From assembly GCA_041486115.1 (NCBI GenBank), contig JBGPKT010000082.1, positions 1 to 10,019 of the forward strand: 10,019 bases of DNA. The letters run 5' to 3'. The notes beneath the pieces are model-generated. The model did no database searches, was not told where the DNA came from, and worked only from the letters and a program-made list of their open reading frames with translations. Positions 1-6,313 of the stretch are shown here, one piece after another. Numbering within the stretch: position 1 is the first letter of the stretch; each line of letters starts with the position of its first letter. The DNA is from JACQBY01 sp041486115 (GTDB taxonomy: Bacteria > Nitrospirota > Nitrospiria > JACQBW01). The position numbers and the translations under genes were made by a program.

Positions 1-395
1 CCAGTTAATCGGTCAACATTATTTAAATAAACAGATCCCGCCCATTTTATGAACTGGGAAGCTCTTTGAGGGAGTTCTGATTTTTTAATCCCATACGGAT
101 GATCATGATGCTTCACCCTATTAAGTGGTGCCCATAATAAATCGTGAATTCTTTTTTCTGTATCTTCTCCAGATTCCGTGCCTCCTGCTTTAAGAACCTC
201 TTTTCGTACAAAATACTCTTCTAAGCTGACAGGTAAATTTTTAGCCGACCTCGGTAAACCTGTAACAACCCCACCTGCTATGTGGATGGCAGAAATAAAT
301 TTTCCAGACTCGAAAGCCTCATATGCACTATAAAGCAGTTCAGTTCCTATTTCTAAGTTGTTTAGAATTGACTCCTCAGAATGTTCTAAATCCAT
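1..395 (-). CDS. Partial protein of unknown function, C-terminus beyond left edge
   Basis: An open frame reads leftwards from an ATG at 395-393 and has no stop before base 1, giving 131 codons with the C-terminus missing. The protein starts MDLEHSEESI. An early helical stretch contains SAIHIAGG (about residues 35-42). Later come NRVKHHDHP (about 93-101) and, near the edge, FIKWAGSVYLNNVDRLTG. The order SA-hydrophobic-AGG, then N-x-x-KH, then a helix ending near LTG loosely recalls a group of uncharacterised bacterial proteins with an AGAAEE-type helix and a conserved KH motif. This is from memory and weak. A purine-rich stretch (GGAAAAGAG) precedes the ATG at short range, a poor ribosome binding site. 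Codons are AT-rich compared with all other genes here, so transfer from elsewhere is possible. The function is not recognised. Confidence 0.6.
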   Translation of the reverse strand, partial: MDLEHSEESILNNLEIGTELLYSAYEAFESGKFISAIHIAGGVVTGLPRSAKNLPVSLEEYFVRKEVLKAGGTESGEDTEKRIHDLLWAPLNRVKHHDHPYGIKKSELPQRASQFIKWAGSVYLNNVDRLT

Positions 396-602
396 TTTCT
401 CTTTTCCGTTTTTTAAAAAAACATAACGCAATCCTACCAAACGGGGAAAGATAAAAAAAGGGGCGTTTTGAGTCGAGGCGAAAGCCATAAAAAAGGTATA
501 TTTTTATTATGCTTCTTGTCTTTCGGAGATGGAGAATGTTATAAATTATTGTATATTAAAGAGTTTGTGATTCATTAAACACCGTCTAGGCGCGCCAATT
601 CA
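396..602. other. AT-rich divergent intergenic region
   Basis: This gap lies between two divergent genes and is about 31% GC over 481-600. It holds a T6A7 tract flanked by G and C (408-422) just upstream of the leftward gene, a small GGC-GAAA-GCC hairpin sequence near 478-487, the rightward promoter candidate at 516-545, and an 8-bp GGCGCGCC palindrome at 589-596. No convincing leftward promoter was found and no coding frame of note. Confidence 0.6.
516..545 (+). promoter_or_regulatory. Candidate sigma-70 promoter for the TPR gene
   Basis: A TTGTCT -35 box (516-521) is separated by 18 bp from a TATAAA -10 box (540-545). TG at 537-538 adds an extended -10 element (TGnTATAAA). Transcription would begin near 552, leaving a leader of about 50 bases before the ATG at 603. 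The surroundings are AT-rich, so chance matches are likelier than usual. Confidence 0.42.
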
Positions 603-1394
603 ATGAATGATATGATGTCACCACGAGATTTTTCGGACGCTTTCAAACAAGGGATGATCTTTGCCCACCGGGGAAATTTTGAAGGGGCCCGGCGTTGTTT
701 TGAAGAGGCGTTAAGTCAGGAAAAGATTACTGAGAATCCGCAGACGATGATGTTTATCCTTGGAAATCTGGGGAATGCTCTGGCGGTGTTAGGGGAATTA
801 GAAGAGGCAAGGAGCTGTTACGAACGGGTCTTAACGCTGCAACAGGAGGAGGAACCGGATACCCGCACCATCGGTCAAACTCTGGCAAATCTTGGCAACC
901 TCTCAAGAGAACTGGGAGATTTGGACCGTGCCGGGGCTTATTATCTTGAAGCTGCGGATTTTCTAAAAAATGTCGAAGACCGCCATTCGCTCGGCCTGCT
1001 TTACAGCAATTTTGGCCTGTTATCTCATGATCGTGGCGACCTGGAAAAAGCGGTTCATTTTTTTAATCAAGCCATTGATTTGCACAAACAAACCGGTCAT
1101 GAAGAAGGTCTGGCCGCGACCTGGGGCCAGTTAGGCCGGATTTATCATCTTTTGGGAGAAAATAAAAAAGCCGAAACCTGTTTTAACCATTCTTGCACCC
1201 ATTTTAAAAATCTGGGAAATCCTGCCGGCGAAGCGGAAGCGCTACGGGGACTGGCGGATGTGTATGAGGCGAAAAAAGATATTGAACTGGCTTTGAATTG
1301 CATGACCCGGGTTTTGGAAATTCATCAAGCCTATGGGTTGACGGTTCAAGATAAAGATTCCGCAAGAGTCAGTCGATTACAACGTCTTCAATGA
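603..1394 (+). CDS. Tetratricopeptide repeat (TPR) protein
   Basis: This 263-residue protein is almost entirely TPR. Six helix-turn-helix units recur about every 40 residues, at about 10-42, 49-82, 90-123, 130-163, 170-203 and 210-243. Each has the N/Q-x-G-x-hydrophobic pattern in helix A, a G-[DEN]-hydrophobic turn and an A-x-x-x-[FY]/hydrophobic pattern in helix B. Examples are LGNLGNALAVLGELEEA and LGNLSRELGDLDRA. The 40-residue period, rather than the classic 34, matches the kinesin-light-chain/LGN-like TPR subtype, which usually forms a peptide-binding superhelix in scaffolds. There is no signal peptide, membrane segment or enzymatic domain, so it is probably cytoplasmic; the partner is unknown. 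The ATG at 603 is the first start after an in-frame stop at 576-578, but it has no Shine-Dalgarno sequence. ATGs at 612 and 615 are alternatives. The gene converges on selO with a 21-base gap. Confidence 0.88.
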   Translation: MNDMMSPRDFSDAFKQGMIFAHRGNFEGARRCFEEALSQEKITENPQTMMFILGNLGNALAVLGELEEARSCYERVLTLQQEEEPDTRTIGQTLANLGNLSRELGDLDRAGAYYLEAADFLKNVEDRHSLGLLYSNFGLLSHDRGDLEKAVHFFNQAIDLHKQTGHEEGLAATWGQLGRIYHLLGENKKAETCFNHSCTHFKNLGNPAGEAEALRGLADVYEAKKDIELALNCMTRVLEIHQAYGLTVQDKDSARVSRLQRLQ

Positions 1395-1415
1395 TTCCGT
1401 GGTTTTTGGGAGGTT

Positions 1416-3020
1416 TCAGGAGCTGCACGACAGCATGGAGCAACCTGCCCGTGAGCGGGCCCAGTCGGGCCGTTTTTTTGCAAAGTCTTCTTTGCGGGGT
1501 TGTTCGTCGTAAGGGCGGCGGAGCAACTCGAGCAATTCGTTGACCATTGAATGGTCCCCCTGTTCGGCCTTGTCGATGGCGAGTTGAGCCAGGTAGTTTC
1601 TTAAAACATATTTCGGGTTGACCCCGTTCATCTGTTCCCGCCGGGTTACGTCGGAAACGCCATCTTTTTGCAAACGGGTGATGTAGAGGCGGATCCAGTT
1701 CCCGATCCGCGATTTGTAGCTGTCTGTTAACTGTTCCGGAAGGTAATAAGCGTCCATCAGAGGGGCCATGAGCGCTTCGTCGGAGAGGTTGATCTTCGGT
1801 GCGTTTTTCACAGCGAGCCTCGAAAGATTCCGGTAAAAAAGGGTCATGTCGGTTTCAACCAGTTCCAGAATCGACACGAGTTCTGCCGTTAACGCCTCAT
1901 CCGTTTCAGGCTCGAAGGCCTTCAGACCGAGTTTCCGGGCCATCATCGCCTGCCATTCCTGCTCGTATATTTCCGAATAATGATTCAGCGCCTGTTCAAA
2001 AGGTTCTCTCTGGTCAACCAGAGGATAAATGGCGTAAGCCAGCTGGAGGAGGTTCCATTGGGCGATTTGCGGCTGGTGGCCGAAACGATATCGGCGGCCT
2101 CCGGCATCGGTGGTGTTCGGCGTCCAGCCGGGATTGTAATCTTCCAGCCAGCCGTAGGGACCGTAGTCGATGGTCAGGCCAAGTATCGACATGTTGTCTG
2201 TATTCATCACGCCATGGACGAATCCGACCCGCATCCAGTGGACGATCATCTCTGCCGTTCTCTTGCAGATCTCCTCGAACCAGGCGATATACGTCTCCGG
2301 AGACGGCTCTCCCAGATGAGGGAAATCGGTGCGAATAGTGTAGTCGGCCAGTTGCCGTAGGATGTCGATTTCTCCGCGCGAAGCGAATATTTGAAAATTG
2401 CCAAAACGGGTGAACGATGGGGCGACCCGGCAGATAATCGCACCCGGCTCCTCTTTGGGGCGGCCGTCGTAAAACATATCCCGGACGACCTGCCCTCCTG
2501 TCAATATCAGGCTCAAGGCGCGCGTAGTGGGTACGCCGAGGTGAAACATCGCTTCGCTACAAAGAAATTCTCGAACGGACGAGCGGAGGACCGCAAAACC
2601 GTCCGCTGTGCGGGAATAGGGGGTCGGGCCGGCCCCTTTGAGTTGTAATGCCCACCGATTTCCATTTTGATTGACGACTTCGCCGAGGTTGATCGCGCGG
2701 CCGTCTCCTAACTGTCCTGCCCAGTTCCCGAATTGATGACCGCCGTAGCAGGTGGCGTAGGGGGACATGTCAGCGAGCAGGCGGTTGCCCGAAAAAACTT
2801 CCGAAAACTCGGCAGATTCGCAGATGTCGCCTGAGAGATCGAGCGCTTCGGCGACTTCCCGGGCGTAGGCGACCAGCTTTGGCCGGGCGACTTTTACCGG
2901 GAGAACGCGGGAATAACAGGCTCCTGTTACCTGGCGGCGATGATTTGAAGTTTCAGAATCGGCCGGGAGAACACGGGTAAAACGGTTGTCGAAGGTTAAT
3001 GTTTTAAGAGTCTTCTGCAA
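1416..3020 (-). CDS. selO: SelO/YdiU-family protein adenylyltransferase (AMPylating pseudokinase)
   Basis: A 534-residue full-length SelO/YdiU protein. The family has a kinase fold with ATP bound in flipped orientation and transfers AMP to Ser/Thr/Tyr of target proteins; in E. coli and yeast it is tied to oxidative stress and S-glutathionylation. Visible landmarks: CYGGHQFGNWAGQLGDGRAI (91-110); the nucleotide-binding lysine in LQLKGAG (K128); RSSVREF with E151 as the likely helix-C glutamate; GFVHGVMNTDN (266-276), with D275/N276 at the catalytic and metal sites; and TIDYG (D285), the DFG-equivalent. The C-terminus GCSMLSCSS (C527, C532) matches the conserved tail where animal SelO carries selenocysteine; here both are plain Cys codons. 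The start is TTG at 3020-3018, one base after the upstream CDGSH stop; no ATG or GTG was seen nearby upstream and the family N-terminus (LTFDNRF) follows closely. Translation is probably coupled to the CDGSH gene. Confidence 0.96.
   Translation of the reverse strand: MQKTLKTLTFDNRFTRVLPADSETSNHRRQVTGACYSRVLPVKVARPKLVAYAREVAEALDLSGDICESAEFSEVFSGNRLLADMSPYATCYGGHQFGNWAGQLGDGRAINLGEVVNQNGNRWALQLKGAGPTPYSRTADGFAVLRSSVREFLCSEAMFHLGVPTTRALSLILTGGQVVRDMFYDGRPKEEPGAIICRVAPSFTRFGNFQIFASRGEIDILRQLADYTIRTDFPHLGEPSPETYIAWFEEICKRTAEMIVHWMRVGFVHGVMNTDNMSILGLTIDYGPYGWLEDYNPGWTPNTTDAGGRRYRFGHQPQIAQWNLLQLAYAIYPLVDQREPFEQALNHYSEIYEQEWQAMMARKLGLKAFEPETDEALTAELVSILELVETDMTLFYRNLSRLAVKNAPKINLSDEALMAPLMDAYYLPEQLTDSYKSRIGNWIRLYITRLQKDGVSDVTRREQMNGVNPKYVLRNYLAQLAIDKAEQGDHSMVNELLELLRRPYDEQPRKEDFAKKRPDWARSRAGCSMLSCSS
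1456..1479 (+). terminator. Rho-independent terminator inside the selO 3' end
   Basis: On the plus strand GGCCC (1458-1462), loop AGTC (1463-1466) and GGGCC (1467-1471) form a 5-bp all-GC stem. One more C-G pair is possible across a bulged G, and seven T's follow (1473-1479). It lies 62 bases past the stop of the rightward TPR gene and would end that transcript. The same bases encode selO residues near the C-terminus (AKKRPDWARS). A competing hairpin GCCCG-TGAG-CGGGC sits at 1447-1460. Confidence 0.6.
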
Positions 3021-3021
3021 T

Positions 3022-3252
3022 TTAGAGCTTTGAATGGGTTCCGTCGCAGTAGGGAGGATTTTTGGTTTTTTTACAACCGCACCAGGCGACTTTTTTAACT
3101 TGAGCCAGCGTGACTTTGATCGGGCTTTTGCCGGTTTTCAGCCTTTCGTGTGCGCCATCGCAATAGGGCTGTTTTTCCGATTTTCCACAGGCGCACCACC
3201 ATTTGTCTCCCGGCTGTTCATCAACAATAAAGGGATGTTTAATTTCTGTCAT
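3022..3252 (-). CDS. Double CDGSH iron-sulfur domain protein
   Basis: A small protein of 76 residues with two complete CDGSH-type [2Fe-2S] motifs of the form C-x-C-x2-[S/T]-x3-P-x-C-D-G-[S/A/T]-H. They are CACGKSEKQPYCDGAH and CGCKKTKNPPYCDGTH, each binding one cluster through three Cys and one His. Bacterial and mitochondrial (CISD3-like) double-CDGSH proteins are small electron or cluster-transfer proteins. There is no membrane segment, so it is probably cytosolic. The frame could begin at a GTG at 3258-3256, but the AGGAG at 3266-3262 lies only 3 bases from it and 9 bases from the ATG at 3252-3250, so the ATG is chosen. The TAA stop at 3024-3022 is one base before the selO start, so the two form a bicistron with its own promoter. 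A shared role in redox homeostasis is inferred from that linkage. Confidence 0.93.
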   Translation of the reverse strand: MTEIKHPFIVDEQPGDKWWCACGKSEKQPYCDGAHERLKTGKSPIKVTLAQVKKVAWCGCKKTKNPPYCDGTHSKL

Positions 3253-3277
3253 CGTCACAATCTCCTGGTCATATAGG

Positions 3278-3335
3278 TTAAATAGGGTTGATTCATTATC
3301 TCCTGCCGGGAATCGCTGTTCAACCCTTATTTTAA
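3278..3335. repeat. Imperfect inverted repeat flanking the CDGSH-selO promoter
   Basis: TTAAATAGGGTTG at 3278-3290 is mirrored by CAACCCTTATTTTAA at 3321-3335. GGGTTG/CAACCC is exact and the AT-rich outer parts match imperfectly. The arms are about 44 bp apart centre to centre, near four helical turns. One arm overlaps the -35 box and the other lies just downstream of the -10 box, a layout suited to a repressor binding on both sides of the promoter. It could also be chance. Confidence 0.4.
3295..3323 (-). promoter_or_regulatory. Sigma-70 promoter of the CDGSH-selO operon
   Basis: On the minus strand TTGAAC (3323-3318, 5 of 6 to consensus) is followed by a 17-bp spacer and GATAAT (3300-3295, 5 of 6). 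Transcription would start near 3288, about 36 bases before the ATG at 3252, with the AGGAG ribosome binding site in between. Spacing and position are both good. Confidence 0.68.
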
Positions 3336-3360
3336 AGGATTAAAAGATGTTCAGACGGAC

Positions 3361-4176
3361 CTAAGGCTGTTGTCTCACGTCGAGTGTGTCTCTTAAGCCG
3401 TCGCCGATAAAATTGAGGCCTAGGACGGTCAGCATAATCGCCAGGCCGGGAAAGGTGGTTAAATGGGGAGCCAGGAGGAGAAACTGCCTCCCTTCGGCCA
3501 ACATCGATCCCCAGCTCGGGGTCGGGGGCTGTACCCCCAGACCGAGAAAGCTTAACCCCGCCTCGGCGACGATTGCCCCGGCCATTCCAAAGGTGGCTTC
3601 CACAATGACCGGGGCCATGATGTTTGGAAGAATATGGCGGGAGAGAATCCTTAAAGGCGAGGCGCCGTTGGCTCTGGCGGCCTGAACATATTCGAGTTCT
3701 CTGACCGATAAGATCTGCCCACGGATAATTCTGGCATAACCAACCCACCCCATTAAACAGAGGGCGATGAGAACATTTCTTAAACTGGGGCCTAAAACGG
3801 CGGTAATGGCAATGGCAAGAAGAATTCCCGGAAAGGCGAGAAACACATCGACGACCCGCATGATCGCTTCATCAAGGAGACCTCCAAAATAACCCGCGAC
3901 CGATCCGACGAGGAGGCCGGTCATCAGAGAAATCGAAACCACGGTGATGCCGACCAGGAGGGAGATTCTTGAACCGTAAATCATCCGGCTCAAGATGTCG
4001 CGCCCCAGTTTGTCCTGGCCGAAAAGGTGATGAGGGGAGGGGCCGTTTAACCCCTCTTCGAGATGGAGCTCCGACGGATCGGCCGGGGCGAGATAAGCCG
4101 CAAACATCGCGACAAGGAAAAAAACCACGAGAACAGAAAGACCAAAGAGCGCTGGCTTGTTTTTCGAAAGTCTCAT
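3361..4176 (-). CDS. OppC/DppC-type peptide ABC transporter permease
   Basis: A 271-residue inner-membrane permease of the binding-protein-dependent transport family, the C subunit of a dipeptide/oligopeptide/nickel importer. The N-terminal OppC-type region has a first membrane helix (about 9-30). Next comes the signature LFGQDKLGRDILSRMIYGSR (51-70), then four to five further hydrophobic segments. The EAA loop EYVQAARANGASP...HILPN (162-185) docks on the ATPase, and AGLSFLGLGVQPPTPSWG (206-223) is the usual C-terminal signature. The frame stays open to about 4335, but the extra 53 residues are arginine-rich, unlike the family and inside the upstream gene. The ATG at 4176-4174 is therefore chosen; it overlaps the upstream permease stop as ATGA, the typical coupled arrangement. 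The substrate cannot be read from the sequence. No ATPase gene follows. Confidence 0.94.
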   Translation of the reverse strand: MRLSKNKPALFGLSVLVVFFLVAMFAAYLAPADPSELHLEEGLNGPSPHHLFGQDKLGRDILSRMIYGSRISLLVGITVVSISLMTGLLVGSVAGYFGGLLDEAIMRVVDVFLAFPGILLAIAITAVLGPSLRNVLIALCLMGWVGYARIIRGQILSVRELEYVQAARANGASPLRILSRHILPNIMAPVIVEATFGMAGAIVAEAGLSFLGLGVQPPTPSWGSMLAEGRQFLLLAPHLTTFPGLAIMLTVLGLNFIGDGLRDTLDVRQQP

Positions 4177-5096
4177 TTCTGGTATTGAATCCTCGGGTCG
4201 ATAAAGGCGTAAAGAAGATCGGTTCCCAGGTTGATTAAAACGTAGGTGAGCGAAATGAAGAGAACGCATCCCTGCACGAGGGGATAATCCCTCGCCGAAA
4301 TGGCCTGAACCGTCAGACGTCCGACGCCGGGCCATGAAAAAATGGTCTCGGTGATAATCGACCCTGCCAGCAATCCTCCAAATTGAAGCCCCACAATGGT
4401 CACGACCGGAATCAGGGCATTTCTCAAGGTATGTTTGATGACGACCCTGTATTCGGCAAGTCCTTTTGCGCGGGCGCAGAGAACATATTCCTTTTGTTTG
4501 ACCTCCAGAAGGGAAGAACGGATCATCCGGGTTAAGATTGCCGACATTCCCAGGCCGAGGGTGATTCCGGGTAGAATAAAATCAAGGATCCCTTCTTTTC
4601 CGGAAACCGGCAGTAAGTTCAACTCCACTGAAAAGAGCAAGATCAAAAGCGGCCCGAGCCAGAAATTGGGGAGCGATACCCCCAGCAGGGCAAAAAACAT
4701 CGAACCCGTATCGACCGCGGAGTGCTGTTTAAGCGCTGAAAAAATCCCCAGGGGGAGCGCGATCAGAAGCGCGATCAACATGGCAAAAAAGGCAAGTTCA
4801 AGCGTATTGGGATACCGATTTAAAATGGTGGAGAGGACAGGCCGTTTGGAGTGAAGGGAACGCCCCAGGTCCCCGTGGCCGAGCCGGTTGAGAAAATGGA
4901 GGTATTGATCCCCGAGAGGTTCGTCGAGATGAAGCTGTTTTCTAAGGGTTTCTTTATCGGCGGACGAAGCGGTTTCTCCCAGCATGATATCAACCGGATC
5001 GCCGGGAATCAGATGAATGAGAAAAAAAACCAGCGTAATGACGCCGAAAATAACCGGGATTAAAAGGAGAAGACGGCGGACCAGATAAGAGCGCAA
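4173..5096 (-). CDS. OppB/DppB-type peptide ABC transporter permease
   Basis: A 307-residue inner-membrane permease, the B subunit partner of the following gene. The N-terminus MRSYLVRRLLLLIPVIFGV and then HLIPGDPVDIMLGE (28-41) is the classic OppB/DppB opening, with a short cytoplasmic segment, the first membrane helix and the conserved IPGDP. Hydrophobic segments lie at about 9-30, 98-120, 132-156, 172-190, 228-250 and 272-297. The EAA loop EYVLCARAKGLAEYRVVIKH (203-222) contacts the ATPase, and FSWPGVGRL (253-261) is conserved. The start is TTG at 5096-5094 with AAGGA six bases upstream, and it places the family N-terminus exactly. It is the first gene of a two-gene permease operon divergent from the AmgK-like kinase. 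The binding protein that would serve it lies about 2.5 kb away on the same strand, beyond three opposite-strand genes. Confidence 0.95.
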   Translation of the reverse strand: MRSYLVRRLLLLIPVIFGVITLVFFLIHLIPGDPVDIMLGETASSADKETLRKQLHLDEPLGDQYLHFLNRLGHGDLGRSLHSKRPVLSTILNRYPNTLELAFFAMLIALLIALPLGIFSALKQHSAVDTGSMFFALLGVSLPNFWLGPLLILLFSVELNLLPVSGKEGILDFILPGITLGLGMSAILTRMIRSSLLEVKQKEYVLCARAKGLAEYRVVIKHTLRNALIPVVTIVGLQFGGLLAGSIITETIFSWPGVGRLTVQAISARDYPLVQGCVLFISLTYVLINLGTDLLYAFIDPRIQYQK

Positions 5097-5171
5097 AGAA
5101 ATTCCTTATGTTGAACCCAGTTTATTTGATTATTGACATTTGCGTTTTCAGCTATATGTTCAGAAGCCGTT

Positions 5172-5195
5172 AGATTATTTCATATTTGATAATCT
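5172..5195. promoter_or_regulatory. 24-bp palindrome, possible operator in divergent promoter region
   Basis: AGATTAT (5172-5178) is perfectly inverted as ATAATCT (5189-5195) around a 10-bp centre. Extending each arm to 12 bases keeps 9 of 12 positions symmetric. The arms are 17 bp apart centre to centre, and the site covers the -10 box of the permease promoter and sits 8 bp from the kinase -35 box. That is a natural position for a dimeric regulator acting on both operons. No regulator gene is nearby, and the AT-rich setting raises the chance of accident. Confidence 0.45.
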
Positions 5196-5202
5196 GTTTC
5201 AA
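5174..5202 (-). promoter_or_regulatory. Candidate promoter for the permease pair
   Basis: On the minus strand TTGAAA (5202-5197, 5 of 6) is separated by 17 bp from AATAAT (5179-5174, 5 of 6). The start would be near 5167, leaving a leader of about 70 bases to the TTG start at 5096. An alternative minus-strand extended -10, TGGTATAAT (5237-5229), lacks a -35 box. The -10 box lies inside the palindrome at 5172-5195. Confidence 0.55.
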
Positions 5203-5230
5203 TTGACTTAGCTTTTGTTTCATGTAAAAT
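5203..5230 (+). promoter_or_regulatory. Promoter for the AmgK-like kinase operon, predicted leaderless
   Basis: TTGACT (5203-5208, 5 of 6) is followed by a 16-bp spacer and TAAAAT (5225-5230, 5 of 6). The expected start, about seven bases past the -10 box, falls on the A of the ATG at 5237. No Shine-Dalgarno sequence precedes that ATG, which agrees with a leaderless message. A weaker upstream pair, TTGACA (5133-5138) with TATGTT (5155-5160), could give a longer transcript. Confidence 0.55.
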
Positions 5231-5236
5231 TATACC

Positions 5237-6313
5237 ATGAATTTAAGCCAATCCCGGGTATCTCCTGAATTTCTTTTGAATCAAATCCAGTCCGAAATCG
5301 ATCCGAAAGCTTCTGAAGTGAAGGTCTTTCCGCTGGCGGGAGATGCCTCCAACCGGGCCTATTACCGCCTCGATGTCGGTGTAAAGGGCCGTCAACGCCG
5401 GACGATTGTTCTCATGGCGCTGGCCGATCCCGAACCGTTTAAACAATCCGAAGAAAAGGAGAGCGGACATCTGGTTTCGACCGAGATTCCCTTTCTGAAT
5501 ATTCAGCGGTATCTTTTTGCCGCCGGGGTAGCGGTCCCGCAGATTTATTATGAGGATCAGAAAAATGGGTTGATCTATCTTGAAGATCTCGGAGATGTGA
5601 CCTTCGAAGCGGTGGTTAAAAATGCTCCGGAGGGTCAGTTAAAACAATTTTATCGGCAGGCCATTGACGGTCTCATTAAAATCCAGAGCTGTAAAAATAA
5701 CGGTCATTCTTGCGTTGCCTTTGAGCGGCGCTATAATCAACCTTTGCTGGCGTGGGAATTCGAACATTTTCTGGAATATGGCGTTGAAAAAAAGGGAGGC
5801 CGCAAGCCAAACCTCGAAGATACGGTTGTTTTCAAAGAATCCTTTTACCGGATTTCGACCATGATCGCGGCCGAACCTCCTCTTCTGGTTCATCGGGACT
5901 ACCATTCAAGGAATTTGATGGTCCAGGGGGAGACCCTTCGGGTGATCGATTTTCAGGATGCCCTGATGGGCCCTTCCCAGTACGATCTCGCTTCTTTATT
6001 GAGAGATGCTTATATGACACTTCCCGAAGGATTGATCGATGAGATGGTCGAATATTATCTCGACCAAAAAGAAAAAGAAGAAAAGATTTCCGTCAACCGC
6101 CGGCAATTCAGGTATCTCTTTGATCTGATATCGCTTCAGCGGAACATGAAAGCCGCCGGACGGTTTGTTTTTATTGACGTGGTGAAGCAAAATCCGAATT
6201 TTCTAAAATATGTCCCCAAAGCGCTTAAGGATATCTCGATCAATTTAAATAAATACCCCGAATTAAAGAGCTTGAAAACGTCTCTGGTCCGTTATCTTCC
6301 CGAGCTTGCCTGA
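5237..6313 (+). CDS. Phosphotransferase of the APH family, AmgK-like (anomeric sugar kinase)
   Basis: A 358-residue kinase of the aminoglycoside phosphotransferase (APH/choline kinase) fold. GDASNRAYYRL (35-45) is the nucleotide loop region. GLIYLEDLGD (111-120) is the hinge segment. The catalytic loop HRDYHSRNLMV (219-229) contains D221 and N226, and the metal-binding DFQDA starts at D238, followed by GPSQYDLASLLRDAYM (245-260). This C-terminal block is very like AmgK, which phosphorylates N-acetylmuramate and N-acetylglucosamine at C1 in cell-wall recycling of Pseudomonas and Caulobacter. The next gene is a MurU-like nucleotidyltransferase overlapping by one base (TGATG), the same pairing as amgK-murU, which supports the call. 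Antibiotic resistance is not implied by the family name. Substrate specificity is inferred; another hexosamine or sugar 1-kinase is possible. It is cytoplasmic and its message is probably leaderless. Confidence 0.85.
   Translation: MNLSQSRVSPEFLLNQIQSEIDPKASEVKVFPLAGDASNRAYYRLDVGVKGRQRRTIVLMALADPEPFKQSEEKESGHLVSTEIPFLNIQRYLFAAGVAVPQIYYEDQKNGLIYLEDLGDVTFEAVVKNAPEGQLKQFYRQAIDGLIKIQSCKNNGHSCVAFERRYNQPLLAWEFEHFLEYGVEKKGGRKPNLEDTVVFKESFYRISTMIAAEPPLLVHRDYHSRNLMVQGETLRVIDFQDALMGPSQYDLASLLRDAYMTLPEGLIDEMVEYYLDQKEKEEKISVNRRQFRYLFDLISLQRNMKAAGRFVFIDVVKQNPNFLKYVPKALKDISINLNKYPELKSLKTSLVRYLPELA

Noticed and set aside
585..602. Integron attC or attI site at the left junction
   Set aside because: The short GTCTAGGC resemblance lacks the paired core sites and spacing of a real attC, and no integrase is visible.
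1416..1430. Selenocysteine in SelO
   Set aside because: The tail residues at 527 and 532 are ordinary TGC codons and the only TGA is the final stop, so no recoding is needed.
1799..2360. Overlapping plus-strand frames opposite selO
   Set aside because: The selO frame is intact and conserved through this stretch; the antisense translations are Arg/Ser-rich and low in information.
3332..3748. Minus-strand frame of about 138 codons inside the OppC-type gene
   Set aside because: It is a shifted frame of a certain permease gene, with a basic, repetitive translation and no motif.
4177..4335. N-terminal extension of the OppC-type permease
   Set aside because: The extra 53 residues are not family-like, overlap the upstream permease, and an ATGA-coupled start is available at 4176.
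5133..5160. TTGACA/TATGTT promoter candidate on the plus strand
   Set aside because: The -35 is perfect but the -10 matches only 4 of 6, and a better pair lies next to the gene; kept only as a possible secondary start.
5229..5237. TGGTATAAT extended -10 on the minus strand
   Set aside because: It has no acceptable -35 box and lies over the kinase start codon; the TTGAAA-17-AATAAT pair explains permease transcription better.
5237..6313. Aminoglycoside resistance gene
   Set aside because: The APH fold is shared by many kinases; the C-terminal block and the MurU-like partner point to a sugar kinase.
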